DNA from: Marispirochaeta aestuarii
Lineage (GTDB): Bacteria; Spirochaetota; Spirochaetia; JC444; Marispirochaetaceae
Direction of reading: 5' to 3'
Length of the DNA: 64,000 nt
Assembly: GCF_002087085.1 (NCBI RefSeq)
Contig: NZ_MWQY01000012.1
Span: 1-64,000, forward strand
Position numbers and translations under genes: made by a program. Under the pieces are notes generated by a model that worked only from the letters and a program-made list of their open reading frames with translations, was not told the origin of the DNA and did not search any database. Position 1 is the first letter of the stretch, and the number at the start of each line of letters is the position of its first letter. This document shows positions 46,020 to 54,838 of the stretch, piece after piece.

Positions 46020-47192
46020 ATGAAGCAACGAAACTATCTGTTCACCTCTGAAAGCGTATCGGAAGGTCACCCGGACAAGCTGGCTGACCAGGTCTCCGAT
46101 GCTGTCCTCGACGCCTGTCTGGCGGGAGACCCGGAATCCCGGGTGGCCTGCGAAACCTTTACCACCACCGGTATGGTACTCGTCGGCGGGGAGATCACAA
46201 CCAACACTTACGTGGATATCCAGGAGATCGCCCGGGGGGTCGCCAAATCCATCGGCTATGACAAGCCGGAGTACGGCCTTGATTTCGAGTCCATGGCGGT
46301 TATGAGCACCATTCACAGCCAGAGTCCCGATATAAGCCAGGGAGTATCCGGGCACGGCCTCAAGGAGTATGAAGGCAAGCAGGGCGCCGGCGACCAGGGC
46401 ATGATGTTCGGTTTTGCCTGCAGGGAGAACGACGAACTCATGCCCGCTCCCATTACCCTGGCCCACAAGCTGCTGATGCATGCGGCCAAAGTGCGGAAAA
46501 CCGGCAAAATCACCTGGCTGCGGCCGGACTCCAAGAGCCAGGTTACCGTGGAATACGAAGGACATACCCCCAAACGGATCGACACCGTCGTTGTGAGTCA
46601 TCAGCATGACGAAGGCATCGGTTACGAGGAGCTGAAGGCCGAGATTATCGCCAAGATCATCAAACCGGTGCTTGAGCCCACGGGACTCCTTGCGGAAAAT
46701 ACCCGCTATTTTATCAATCCCACCGGCCGCTTTGTTATCGGCGGACCTCACGGGGATTCTGGGCTCACCGGACGCAAGATAATCGTCGACACCTACGGCG
46801 GCATGGGTCGTCACGGTGGCGGTGCCTTCTCGGGCAAGGATCCGAGCAAGGTGGACCGCTCGGCAGCTTATATGGCCCGCTACGCGGCCAAGAACATTGT
46901 CGCCGCCGGGCTCTGCGAGCGCTGCGAACTGCAGCTCTCCTACGCCATCGGGGTGCCCGAGCCGGTGAGCATAATGGTGGAGGCTTTCGGTACTGAGAAT
47001 GTGGCCATCGAAAGGATAGAGAAGGCGGCACGGGAGGTGTTCGATTTCAGTCCCTCGGGGATTATCCGGACCCTGGACCTGATGCGGCCCATTTACCAGG
47101 AGACCGCAGCCTACGGCCACTTCGGCCGGGACAGCTTTTCCTGGGAAAAGACCGACAGGGTGGATGACCTGAAAACAGCCTGCGGCGTTTAG
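46020..47192 (+). CDS. metK: S-adenosylmethionine synthetase
   Basis: A 390-residue enzyme making SAM from methionine and ATP. Motifs are present: [54 protein letters not shown] and [19 protein letters not shown]. The ATG is preceded by AAGGAG. It follows ahcY by 116 bp and is closed by a terminator, suggesting a two-gene unit that makes and recycles the methyl donor. Confidence 0.97.
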   Translation: MKQRNYLFTSESVSEGHPDKLADQVSDAVLDACLAGDPESRVACETFTTTGMVLVGGEITTNTYVDIQEIARGVAKSIGYDKPEYGLDFESMAVMSTIHSQSPDISQGVSGHGLKEYEGKQGAGDQGMMFGFACRENDELMPAPITLAHKLLMHAAKVRKTGKITWLRPDSKSQVTVEYEGHTPKRIDTVVVSHQHDEGIGYEELKAEIIAKIIKPVLEPTGLLAENTRYFINPTGRFVIGGPHGDSGLTGRKIIVDTYGGMGRHGGGAFSGKDPSKVDRSAAYMARYAAKNIVAAGLCERCELQLSYAIGVPEPVSIMVEAFGTENVAIERIEKAAREVFDFSPSGIIRTLDLMRPIYQETAAYGHFGRDSFSWEKTDRVDDLKTACGV

Positions 47193-47217
47193 ATCAGTTA
47201 CTCAGTAATAAATTCGA

Positions 47218-47246
47218 CCCCGTCCGGGAATGGGCGGGGTTTTTTT
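47218..47246 (+). terminator. metK terminator
   Basis: An 8-bp GC-rich stem (CCCCGTCC / GGGCGGGG) followed by seven T's. It ends 3 bp before the convergent kinase gene stops, so one hairpin may serve both directions. Confidence 0.85.
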
Positions 47247-47248
47247 AT

Positions 47249-48244
47249 TCAGCCGGAGACTTTCCACTCCCCGGCCTCGAGCCCCTGCCTGACGGCTTCA
47301 AACTCCCGGGGACTGAACTGGGCTCCTTTTATCTGGACGATTTTTCCGGCGAGCCATGAAGCGCAGAGACCTGCTTCCCTCGGCCCCAGTCCCTGAATAA
47401 GACCGTAGAGAAATCCCGCGGCATACATATCCCCGGCGCCGGTGGAGTCGAGCGCGGTGGCGGGAAAAATGGGAATACTGTATTCAGCGCCGTTTGAATA
47501 CACAACGGAGCCGTGGCGTCCGTTTTTAATAACCCCGGTATCGCAGCGTTTTTTCAGCGCCGCCAGGCAGCCCTCCATGGAGTCGGATCCGAAAAGGATT
47601 CCCGCCTCCTCGCGGTTTGCGAAAAGGATATCCACATGGGAGTCCAGGAGCTGCAGAAACTCGAGCCTGTTGCGGTTTACCGCAAAGGGGTCCGCCGCGT
47701 CAAAGACGATTTTTGTGCCTGCGTTACGACAGGCCCCCAGGGCCGCCAGGATGGCCGCTTTCTGGGCGTCCGTATCCCACATGTAGCCGGTAAAGTAGAA
47801 GTAGTCGGCGTTTCGAACCAGGTCCAGGTCAAGATCGTCCAGACTGAACTCCCGGTTCGCTCCCAGAAAGGTGTTCATGGTACGTTCCGTATCCGGGGTT
47901 ATCAGGATTATACTGGAACCGGTGGCCTCCTGACCCCGGGCCAGGGTGGAAGCGGAAGAGAAACTGGCAAGCTGCCGGATATATTCATCCCCTTCCTTGT
48001 CGGGGCCCACCTTTCCGCCGAGGACAGCGTCGATCCCCAGGGATGCCAGGGCTATTATGGTGTTGGGGCAGGAACCGCCGCAGCGGTATTCCACCGGTAG
48101 TCCTGCGCAGTGAGTGAGGATCCGTGACCGTTCGCTGCTGTCCACAAGGTGCATGGTCCCCTTGGAAAGCCCCAGGGCACTGATGTCTTCTTCGCTGACC
48201 TGGATCAGAATGTCTATCAGGGGATTGCCAATTCCGTATACCAT
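47249..48244 (-). CDS. PfkB-family carbohydrate/adenosine kinase
   Basis: A 331-residue ribokinase-fold kinase. It has the N-terminal GGSCPNTIIALASLG substrate loop and the C-terminal anion-hole motif DSTGAGDMYAAGFLYG with the catalytic Asp. Sequence features and the neighbouring ahcY, which releases adenosine, point to adenosine kinase, returning adenosine to AMP; other nucleoside or sugar substrates remain possible. It converges on metK across a shared terminator. Confidence 0.85.
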   Translation of the reverse strand: MVYGIGNPLIDILIQVSEEDISALGLSKGTMHLVDSSERSRILTHCAGLPVEYRCGGSCPNTIIALASLGIDAVLGGKVGPDKEGDEYIRQLASFSSASTLARGQEATGSSIILITPDTERTMNTFLGANREFSLDDLDLDLVRNADYFYFTGYMWDTDAQKAAILAALGACRNAGTKIVFDAADPFAVNRNRLEFLQLLDSHVDILFANREEAGILFGSDSMEGCLAALKKRCDTGVIKNGRHGSVVYSNGAEYSIPIFPATALDSTGAGDMYAAGFLYGLIQGLGPREAGLCASWLAGKIVQIKGAQFSPREFEAVRQGLEAGEWKVSG

Positions 48245-48586
48245 CCGGCTGCTCCATTGAATATTATTCAGACTGATTCACAGTATACGGATTCCCGGGA
48301 TTTCTGAGAAGCCAAAGAGGTCTGATATCTCCTCATAGCCCATTAATAATCCTGTGGAAGCGGCTGAAAATAATCGGAGGATTCCGGGTGATTGATCAGC
48401 ATAGATCTTGAATAATCAGGCCAGTGTGATATTATTGTTCGTAGTTTGAACAATCCCTGAATTGTTTGCCAACAATATACTCACCGAATTATATCGGCAG
48501 TCTGTTTCGGCGGCGTCGACGGTATCGGCGGGGCGCAGCTACTCGGTTTACATGGGGGCACGACATTTTTCGTCCGGTGCCATCAG
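48245..48586. other. Intergenic region with operator-like repeats
   Basis: A 342-bp divergent gap between the kinase and the winged-helix gene. Apart from two ATTGTT palindromes (48434-48476) it shows no gene. The right third is GC-rich and open in several frames; if the regulator started upstream, this part could be coding. Confidence 0.5.
48434..48476. promoter_or_regulatory. Pair of ATTGTT/AACAAT palindromes (putative operators)
   Basis: ATTGTTC-7 nt-GAACAAT (48434-48454) is followed 6 bp later by ATTGTT-TGCC-AACAAT (48461-48476). Two dyads sharing a half-site, upstream of a winged-helix gene, suggest autoregulation. Confidence 0.5.
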
Positions 48587-49144
48587 GTGAACTGTGTGCC
48601 CGGTGCGGCAAGTTTGAAAATAACAGTGAACCACGAAGACAAAGAACTGGAAATCCTGGAAAACATCTATCACTCCTCCTCATCCGTACGCCAGCGGGAC
48701 CTGGCGGAGATTGTCGGGCTCTCCCTGGGCATGACCAACGCGATTCTCAAGCGGCTTGTCAAGAAAGGCCTGCTGACGGTCAGAAAGGTCAATAACAGGA
48801 ATATCCGCTATGCTGTTTCCCCCGCCGGTGTGGAGGCCATTACCCGCAAAAGCTATCGCTACTTCAAGCGGACCATAAAAAACGTGGTCTTTTACAAGGA
48901 GTCCATCGAACGGCTTGTACAGGAAGGGAAAGAGAGCGGTTACGACGGCATCTTCCTCAAAGGCAGGAGTGATCTGGACTTCATTGTCGAGCACAGCTGT
49001 ATCTCCAACGGTCTCGACTACGTGCGGGACCCTGACAGCTACGTCGGCAGACTCTTCACCATCTACGCAGAAAGCTACATCCCGGACTCCGAAACCCGGG
49101 AACAGGGAGCCTCCTTCCTGCAGGAGCTGTTTGTAACACCCTAG
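48587..49144 (+). CDS. Winged-helix (MarR-like) transcriptional regulator
   Basis: A protein of about 185 residues. A winged helix lies at about 18-80 (ELEILENIYHSSSSVRQRDLAEIVGLSLGMTNAILKRLVKKGLLT), where the recognition helix is clear. The C-terminal 100 residues are not recognised. The GTG start at 48587 is uncertain. The gene stands between methyl-cycle and nucleotide-sugar genes, and its targets cannot be told. Confidence 0.75.
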   Translation: MNCVPGAASLKITVNHEDKELEILENIYHSSSSVRQRDLAEIVGLSLGMTNAILKRLVKKGLLTVRKVNNRNIRYAVSPAGVEAITRKSYRYFKRTIKNVVFYKESIERLVQEGKESGYDGIFLKGRSDLDFIVEHSCISNGLDYVRDPDSYVGRLFTIYAESYIPDSETREQGASFLQELFVTP

Positions 49145-49150
49145 GGTTTT

Positions 49151-49184
49151 GGAACAAGGATGTACAGGATAAGAAGGATATGAA
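49151..49184 (+). repeat. Left inverted repeat of the GxxExxY element
   Basis: This segment begins GGAACAAGGATG and contains AGGATAA. It pairs with the inverted sequence at 49591-49624 at about 23 of 30 positions. Confidence 0.55.
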
Positions 49185-49207
49185 GAAAAACACTCGTGAA
49201 AAAGTCT

Positions 49208-49588
49208 ATGGAAACAGATCAGATTACAGAACTAATTATTGGTGCATCCTTTGAGGTAATGAACGAGCTTGGCGCCGGTTTTCTTGAGAAAGTATATGAA
49301 AATGCGCTGCTGGCTGAATTAAAAGAACACAGTATTTTCGCTGAACAGCAGAAAGAAATCTGTGTCTGGTACAAGAATAATAGAGTTGGTACATATCTTG
49401 CCGATCTTGTGGTTGAAAACTCTGTTATTGTTGAGTTAAAGGCTGTTAACAAGCTTGATGCAGTTCACTCTGCACAGCTTATCAACTACCTGCGGGCGTC
49501 TGATTTTGAAACAGGATTGCTGATTAATTTTGGAAATCCAAGGGTTGAAATTAAACGTCTGTTTAACAAGATTTCTTCGAGAGAATAA
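49208..49588 (+). CDS. GxxExxY protein (PD-(D/E)XK-like), copy 2
   Basis: A 126-residue protein with the family motif GAGFLEKVYENAL and the nuclease-like core TYLADLVVENSVIVELKAVN, then QLINYLRASDFETGLLINFGN. Function is unknown. ATG at 49208 chosen; a GTG at 49196 would add four residues. The gene is AT-rich compared with its neighbours and lies between imperfect 30-nt inverted repeats, so it may be a small mobile unit. Confidence 0.85.
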   Translation: METDQITELIIGASFEVMNELGAGFLEKVYENALLAELKEHSIFAEQQKEICVWYKNNRVGTYLADLVVENSVIVELKAVNKLDAVHSAQLINYLRASDFETGLLINFGNPRVEIKRLFNKISSRE

Positions 49589-49590
49589 AG

Positions 49591-49624
49591 GATTTTATCT
49601 TGTTATCCTCCCCATCTTTGTTTC
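49591..49624 (-). repeat. Right inverted repeat of the GxxExxY element
   Basis: Read on the minus strand it begins GAAACAAAGATG and contains AGGATAACAAG, mirroring the left repeat. Together they bound a segment of about 474 bp containing only the GxxExxY gene. Confidence 0.55.
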
Positions 49625-49651
49625 AATATTTCTCGATTTCAAGGAGTTCCC

Positions 49652-50530
49652 GTGTCGCTTCCAGGTAATCAGCGTGTTAATCATCCGAGCATCAGCTTCG
49701 AGTTTTTCCCCCCAAAGACGGAGAAGGGTTTCGCTGCCTTAAAAAGGCGCATCGTCGATGATTTTGTTCCCTTGAAGCCCTCCTACGTTTCCATTACCTA
49801 CGGGGCCGGCGGCTCCACCCGGGAGCTTACCCGGGAGACAACCCTTGCAATTAACACAGAAACCCGGCTCCCGGTGGTATCCCACCTTACCTGCGTGGGG
49901 TCCTCTCGGAACGATATCGCCCAGGTTCTGGATGAGTACCAGGAGGCGGGTATCAGCAATATCCTGGCCCTGCGGGGGGATCCACCAAAGGGAAGCGATG
50001 AAAAGACCGGGGACTTTGCCTGGGCCGCGGAACTGGTGGCCTTCGTAAAGAAGGGCTGGCCCGGAATGAACATCGGGGTGGCGGGATTCCCCGAAGGTCA
50101 TCCGGCTACACCCAATCGCCTTGTGGAAATGGATCACCTGAAAGCCAAGGTCGATGCCGGAGCGGATTATATCTGTACCCAGCTCTTCTTTGATAACCGG
50201 GATTTTTTCGATTTTACCGAACGCTGCCGCATTGCGGGCATCAATGTGCCGGTTATCGCGGGAATCATGCCTGTGGTAAGCCGGGCAAACCTGCAGCGAA
50301 TGGCGGAACTCTCCCCGGGCACCCGCTTTCCCGCAGGCCTTTTAAAGAGCATTGCCAGGACCCGCAGCGACGAACAGGTGGAACGGGTGGGCATACACTG
50401 GGCCACCCAGCAGGTCATGGAGCTTCTGGCTGCGGATGTTGCTGGAATTCACCTCTACACCCTGAACCAGTCCCGGGCGGTCCTTGATATCTATCGTGCC
50501 CTGGGAATCGAAGATTCACGGCAGCTGTAA
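49652..50530 (+). CDS. metF: Methylenetetrahydrofolate reductase
   Basis: A 292-residue flavoprotein that reduces 5,10-methylene-THF to 5-methyl-THF for methionine synthesis. Motifs are SFEFFPPKTEKGF, YVSITYGAGGSTR, HLTCVGSS, ILALRGDPPKG and DYICTQLFFDN. The GTG start at 49652 has AAGGAG 7 nt upstream. It supplies the methyl group for the cycle served by metK and ahcY. Confidence 0.96.
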   Translation: MSLPGNQRVNHPSISFEFFPPKTEKGFAALKRRIVDDFVPLKPSYVSITYGAGGSTRELTRETTLAINTETRLPVVSHLTCVGSSRNDIAQVLDEYQEAGISNILALRGDPPKGSDEKTGDFAWAAELVAFVKKGWPGMNIGVAGFPEGHPATPNRLVEMDHLKAKVDAGADYICTQLFFDNRDFFDFTERCRIAGINVPVIAGIMPVVSRANLQRMAELSPGTRFPAGLLKSIARTRSDEQVERVGIHWATQQVMELLAADVAGIHLYTLNQSRAVLDIYRALGIEDSRQL

Positions 50531-50565
50531 AAGCAGAAAGCAAACGCAAATAAGGAATATAGTCT

Positions 50566-51897
50566 ATGGCGGTAAATGTCTGTGTTGTGGGAACCGGGTA
50601 CGTAGGATTAATCGCGGCCCTGGGTCTCGCCGATTTCGGCAACAGCGTTGTGGGCGTCGATGTGGACGCCAAAAAGATCGAGTCCCTGAACAAGGGTATT
50701 CCCACCATCTACGAACCGGGCTGTGAGGAGTACCTGCGCCGGAATCTGGAATCCGGACGTCTGCAGTTTTCCACCGATATCGGCGCCTCCATAGCGCGGG
50801 CCGATGTTGTCTTCATCGCCGTGGGAACCCCTCCGAAGGAGGACGGCAGCGCGGATCTGCAATACGTCGAGATGGTCGCCCGCTCGGTGGCGGAGAACCT
50901 GGACGGCTACACCGTGGTCGTGACCAAGTCTACCGTACCGGTAGGGACCAACCGCTGGGTTGCAGAACGCATCAAGGCCTTCAACCCCAAAGCGAAGGAG
51001 GGGGAAAATTACGATGTGGTCTCCAATCCGGAGTTCCTGCGGGAAGGCAAAGCGGTACAGGACTTCTTCCATCCCGACAGGATCGTCATCGGTACCGGGT
51101 CTCCGAAAGCCCGGGAGGTCATGGAGGAGCTCTACCGGGCCCTCTACCTGATCCAGACCCCCTTCGTCTGGTGTTCCCTGGAGACCGCGGAGCTTATAAA
51201 ATACGCTGCCAACGCCTTCCTGGCGGTTAAGATCACCTTTATCAACCAGATGGCCAACCTGGCCGAAGCGGTGAATGGAGACATCCACCAGATTGCCAAG
51301 GCCATGGGCATGGACGGACGCATAAGTCCGAAATTCCTGCATCCCGGACCCGGTTACGGCGGAAGCTGCTTTCCCAAGGACACCAGGGCCATTGTTTCCA
51401 CCGGAGAGCAGCACGGTGTGGATATGAGCCTGATCAAGTCCGCGGTGGAGGCCAACGATGCCCAGAAGGAGCGGATGGTCGCGAAGCTGGAGGCCATGTT
51501 CGAAACGGCCGGCACCCCGGGCCTTGCGGACAAGACCGTTGCGGTGCTGGGGCTGGCCTTCAAGGCTGAGACCGACGATATTCGTGAAACCCCGGCCCTG
51601 AACATGGTGGGAAGACTCCTTGAAAAAGGAACCAGGGTACAGGCCCACGATCCCAAGGCGATGGATAATTTCTCCCGGGAGTTCGACGAGGTTCTCTACT
51701 GCGCTTCCGAGTTCGATGCCGCCAAAGGGGCGGACGCCCTTGTCATAATGACGGAGTGGAACATCTACCGCAACATCGATACCGACCGGCTCAGGAAGCT
51801 GATGAGGGGACGCATAATCCTGGATACCCGCAATGTACTGGATGCAGAACGGGTCAAGGAGGCGGGCTTCCTCTACCAGGGAGTCGGCCGGGGATGA
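50566..51897 (+). CDS. ugd: UDP-glucose 6-dehydrogenase
   Basis: A 443-residue NAD-dependent enzyme forming UDP-glucuronate. It has the N-terminal VVGTGYVGLIAALGLADFG nucleotide fold, VGTPPKEDGSADL, STVPVGTN, the catalytic Cys in GYGGSCFPKDTRA, and the C-terminal TDDIRETPAL domain. It starts a nucleotide-sugar block; its TGA overlaps the ATG of the GHMP kinase gene. Confidence 0.96.
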   Translation: MAVNVCVVGTGYVGLIAALGLADFGNSVVGVDVDAKKIESLNKGIPTIYEPGCEEYLRRNLESGRLQFSTDIGASIARADVVFIAVGTPPKEDGSADLQYVEMVARSVAENLDGYTVVVTKSTVPVGTNRWVAERIKAFNPKAKEGENYDVVSNPEFLREGKAVQDFFHPDRIVIGTGSPKAREVMEELYRALYLIQTPFVWCSLETAELIKYAANAFLAVKITFINQMANLAEAVNGDIHQIAKAMGMDGRISPKFLHPGPGYGGSCFPKDTRAIVSTGEQHGVDMSLIKSAVEANDAQKERMVAKLEAMFETAGTPGLADKTVAVLGLAFKAETDDIRETPALNMVGRLLEKGTRVQAHDPKAMDNFSREFDEVLYCASEFDAAKGADALVIMTEWNIYRNIDTDRLRKLMRGRIILDTRNVLDAERVKEAGFLYQGVGRG

Positions 51898-52889
51898 TTA
51901 TAAAGACGGTCTCCTACCCCCGGGCTGCGCTTATAGGGAATCCTTCCGACGGATACTACGGCAAAACCATTGCCTTTACCTTTGCCGACTTCCAGGCAGA
52001 CATCACCCTCTACCAGAGTCCGGAACTGGAGATCCTTCCCGGCCGGAGGGACACCACCAAGTTTGCCGGCCTGAAGGATCTGGCGGAGGATGTGGCCCAT
52101 TACGGATACTACGGCGGAGTACGCCTCCTCAAAGCGACCATAAAACGCTTTTACGACTACTGCACCGAACAGGGGATCGATCTTGATGAGCGGAATTTTA
52201 CCATTCGCTATCACTCTTCCATTCCCCTTCATCTTGGACTTGCGGGTTCCTCTGCGATAATCACCGCCTGCATGCGGGCCCTGATGAACTATTATTCCGT
52301 TTCCATTCCCGATCATACCCTTCCGAATCTTGTCCTGTCGGTGGAACGGCAGGAACTGGGCATAGGCGGCGGGCTGCAGGACCGGGTTGCCCAGGCCTAT
52401 CAGGGAATTGTCTACATGGATTTTGACCGGGGGCTGATGGAGAGCAGGGGCTACGGAGGCTATGAACGCCTGGAACCGGGAAAAATGCCCAGGCTTTTTA
52501 TCGCCTACAAGCCTGAACTCAGCGAAGGAAGCGAAGTGGTCCACAATGATCTGCGCTACCGCTTCGACAACGGAGAGGAAAAGGTCCTGAAGGCCATGGT
52601 ACAGTTCGGCGAATACGCCCGGCAGGTACGGGAGATGTTCATCAGCGGAGATTATTCCGATCTCGGCAGGATCATGAACGCCAACTTCGATCTGCGCCGC
52701 AGTATCTGCGCCATAAGCAGGGAGAACGAGGCCATGGTGGAGGCCGCCAGAAGCACCGGTGCCTCGGCAAAGTTTACCGGCTCCGGAGGAGCGATTATCG
52801 GAACCTATGCCGATGAGGCCCAGTATACGGCGGTAAAAGAGGCCATGCGCGCAATCGGGGCAATCGCCATAAAACCGGAAATCCGCTAA
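51894..52889 (+). CDS. GHMP kinase, glucuronokinase-like
   Basis: A 331-residue GHMP-superfamily small-molecule kinase. The ATP loop is IPLHLGLAGSSAIITACM (about 110), the N-terminus RAALIGNPSDGYYGKTIAF, and the C-terminal motif AKFTGSGGAIIG. The N-terminal pattern resembles plant glucuronokinases. With UDP-glucose dehydrogenase before it (4-nt overlap) and galU after it, a role in making a sugar 1-phosphate such as glucuronate 1-phosphate is plausible, not proven. The start at 51894 fits both the overlap and the domain start. Confidence 0.8.
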   Translation: MIIKTVSYPRAALIGNPSDGYYGKTIAFTFADFQADITLYQSPELEILPGRRDTTKFAGLKDLAEDVAHYGYYGGVRLLKATIKRFYDYCTEQGIDLDERNFTIRYHSSIPLHLGLAGSSAIITACMRALMNYYSVSIPDHTLPNLVLSVERQELGIGGGLQDRVAQAYQGIVYMDFDRGLMESRGYGGYERLEPGKMPRLFIAYKPELSEGSEVVHNDLRYRFDNGEEKVLKAMVQFGEYARQVREMFISGDYSDLGRIMNANFDLRRSICAISRENEAMVEAARSTGASAKFTGSGGAIIGTYADEAQYTAVKEAMRAIGAIAIKPEIR

Positions 52890-52906
52890 GCAGGAGTTGG
52901 ACGGCC

Positions 52907-53776
52907 ATGGTCAGAAAAGCAGTTATTCCCGCGGCGGGCTACGGAACCCGCTTTTTGCCGGCGACAAAATCGCAGCCCAAGGAGATGCTCCCGGTTGTCG
53001 ATACCCCCACCATCCAGTATGTGGTCAACGAAGCGGTGGAATCGGGAATCAAGGATATCCTCCTGATAATCGGCCGGGGAAAACGGGCCATCGAGGAGCA
53101 TTTTGCCCGGAACTATGAGCTCGAAGAGCTTCTGAAGGCCAAGGGTAAGGAAGAGGAACTCAGGCTGATCCAGGCTGTACCCGGGGACGTGAACATCCAT
53201 TTTGTCTGGCAGCATGAACAGAACGGACTGGGAGACGCCATACGCTATGCCCGGGACCACGTGGGAAACGAGCCCTTTGCGGTACTGCTGGGGGATACTG
53301 TCCTCGAGAGCAGCGAGGAGCGCCCGGTAACCCGGCAGCTGATGGATGTCTACAATCGCTATGAGGAACTTGTCGTCGCCCTGGAGGAGGTTCCGAGGGA
53401 GCGGGTCAGCAGGTACGGCGTAATCGACGGAAAGGAGATCGGCTCAGGAGTCTATCTGGTGGAAGACATGGTGGAAAAACCCTCTCCCGCCGAAACTCCG
53501 TCAAATCTGGTGATAGCCAGCCGCTATATACTGCCGCCGGAAATTTTCCGGGCCCTTGAGAATACGAAACCCGGAAAGGGCGGCGAGATCCAGCTGACCG
53601 ACGCCATGCGTATTCTGCTCGCCGACCGGGCCATGTACGGCTATCGCTTCAAGGGCCGGCGTCATGATCTGGGGGACAAGCTGGAGTTTCTCAAGACCAG
53701 CATTCTCTATGCCCTCAAGCGGGAGGATATGCGGGATCCCCTTCTTGCATGGATGAGGGATCTTGTGCAAAATTGA
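52907..53776 (+). CDS. galU: UTP-glucose-1-phosphate uridylyltransferase
   Basis: A 289-residue enzyme making UDP-glucose, the substrate of the dehydrogenase encoded upstream. Motifs are IPAAGYGTRFLPATKSQPKEM, VVNEAVESGIKDI, WQHEQNGLGDAI, VLLGDTVL and RYILPPEIF. Spacing of 17 bp from the GHMP kinase gene suggests one transcript. A MITE lies between this gene and rfbA. Confidence 0.95.
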   Translation: MVRKAVIPAAGYGTRFLPATKSQPKEMLPVVDTPTIQYVVNEAVESGIKDILLIIGRGKRAIEEHFARNYELEELLKAKGKEEELRLIQAVPGDVNIHFVWQHEQNGLGDAIRYARDHVGNEPFAVLLGDTVLESSEERPVTRQLMDVYNRYEELVVALEEVPRERVSRYGVIDGKEIGSGVYLVEDMVEKPSPAETPSNLVIASRYILPPEIFRALENTKPGKGGEIQLTDAMRILLADRAMYGYRFKGRRHDLGDKLEFLKTSILYALKREDMRDPLLAWMRDLVQN

Positions 53777-53794
53777 TTACAGGTAAATAATTAT

Positions 53795-53943
53795 GGGTAC
53801 CTCTAAAAACTACTCTTTTCCCCATATCCTGTGTCGTCAAGATCTCCCGCGGTCCTCAACTCTTGTTACCACAAGAGTCTGCGGGCGCTACAAAATCTTT
53901 CCTCCTTGACTATGGTAAAAATACCACGTTTTTAGAGATGCCC
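53795..53943. mobile_element. 149-bp MITE with IS5-type ends
   Basis: The left end GGGTACCTCTAAAAAC (53795-53810) and right end GTTTTTAGAGATGCCC (53928-53943) form 16-bp inverted repeats with three mismatches. TAT flanks both sides (53792-53794 and 53944-53946), a 3-bp target duplication. The interior contains a two-part hairpin (CCCGC...CTCTTG / CAAGAG...GCGGG). There is no gene. Ends of this kind occur in some IS5-group elements. Confidence 0.8.
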
Positions 53944-53965
53944 TATAGTAAAAAAGGTGGCAAGC

Positions 53966-54832
53966 ATGAAAGCGATTATACTCTCCGGCGGGACGGCAAC
54001 CCGGCTGTTTCCGTCGACCCTAGCAATCTCCAAGCAGATTCTGCCGGTCTACGACAAACCCATGATCTATTACCCCCTGTCGACGCTGATGCTGGCAGGT
54101 ATCCGGGAGGTACTGATCATCTCCACTCCCCGGGACATTGGCCCCTTTGAAGAGCTGCTGGGAGACGGGAAAGCCCTGGGGATGTCCTTCTCCTACGCGG
54201 TGCAGGAGAAACCCCGGGGGCTGGCGGACGCATTTATCGTGGGTCAGGATTTTATCGGCGGCGACCGGGTCGCCATGATCCTTGGAGACAACATGTTCTA
54301 CGGTCAGGGATTCAGCGCCATGCTTAAAAAAGCCGCAGAGCGCGAGGAGGGGGCCACGATCTTCGGCTACCCGGTAAAGGACCCCCGGGCCTACGGCGTG
54401 GTGGAGTTCGACACAGAGGGCAATGTGCTCTCCATTGAGGAGAAACCAGAGCAGCCGAAATCCCGCTATGCCGTTCCGGGCCTCTATTTTTACGACAATG
54501 ACGTGGTGGAAATCGCGAAGAAAACGCAACCCTCCGCCCGGGGGGAGATCGAGATCACCAGCGTGAATAACGAATACCTGCGGCGGGGAAAACTGAAGGT
54601 GGAACTTTTCGGACGCGGTTTTGCCTGGCTCGATACCGGGAACCCCGCGGACCTTCTGAACGCGGCCAACTTTATCGAGACCGTGCAGACCCGGCAGGGT
54701 ATGTACGTTGCCTGCATCGAGGAGATCGCCTTTAACAACGGCTGGATAGATAAAGAAGGCCTCCTCAAACAGGCTGAAGCCCTGGGCAAAACCGACTATG
54801 CCGGATATCTGCGTTCCCTTGTCCGGGAGTGA
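53966..54832 (+). CDS. rfbA: Glucose-1-phosphate thymidylyltransferase
   Basis: A 288-residue enzyme making dTDP-glucose, the first step of dTDP-rhamnose synthesis. It has [30 protein letters not shown] and [18 protein letters not shown]. The nucleotide loop reads [10 protein letters not shown] where most enzymes have GGSGTRLYP, so a Gly is replaced by Ala. The ATG at 53966 has AGGTGG upstream; a GTG at 53957 is less likely. Confidence 0.95.
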   Translation: MKAIILSGGTATRLFPSTLAISKQILPVYDKPMIYYPLSTLMLAGIREVLIISTPRDIGPFEELLGDGKALGMSFSYAVQEKPRGLADAFIVGQDFIGGDRVAMILGDNMFYGQGFSAMLKKAAEREEGATIFGYPVKDPRAYGVVEFDTEGNVLSIEEKPEQPKSRYAVPGLYFYDNDVVEIAKKTQPSARGEIEITSVNNEYLRRGKLKVELFGRGFAWLDTGNPADLLNAANFIETVQTRQGMYVACIEEIAFNNGWIDKEGLLKQAEALGKTDYAGYLRSLVRE

Positions 54833-54838
54833 CACTGT

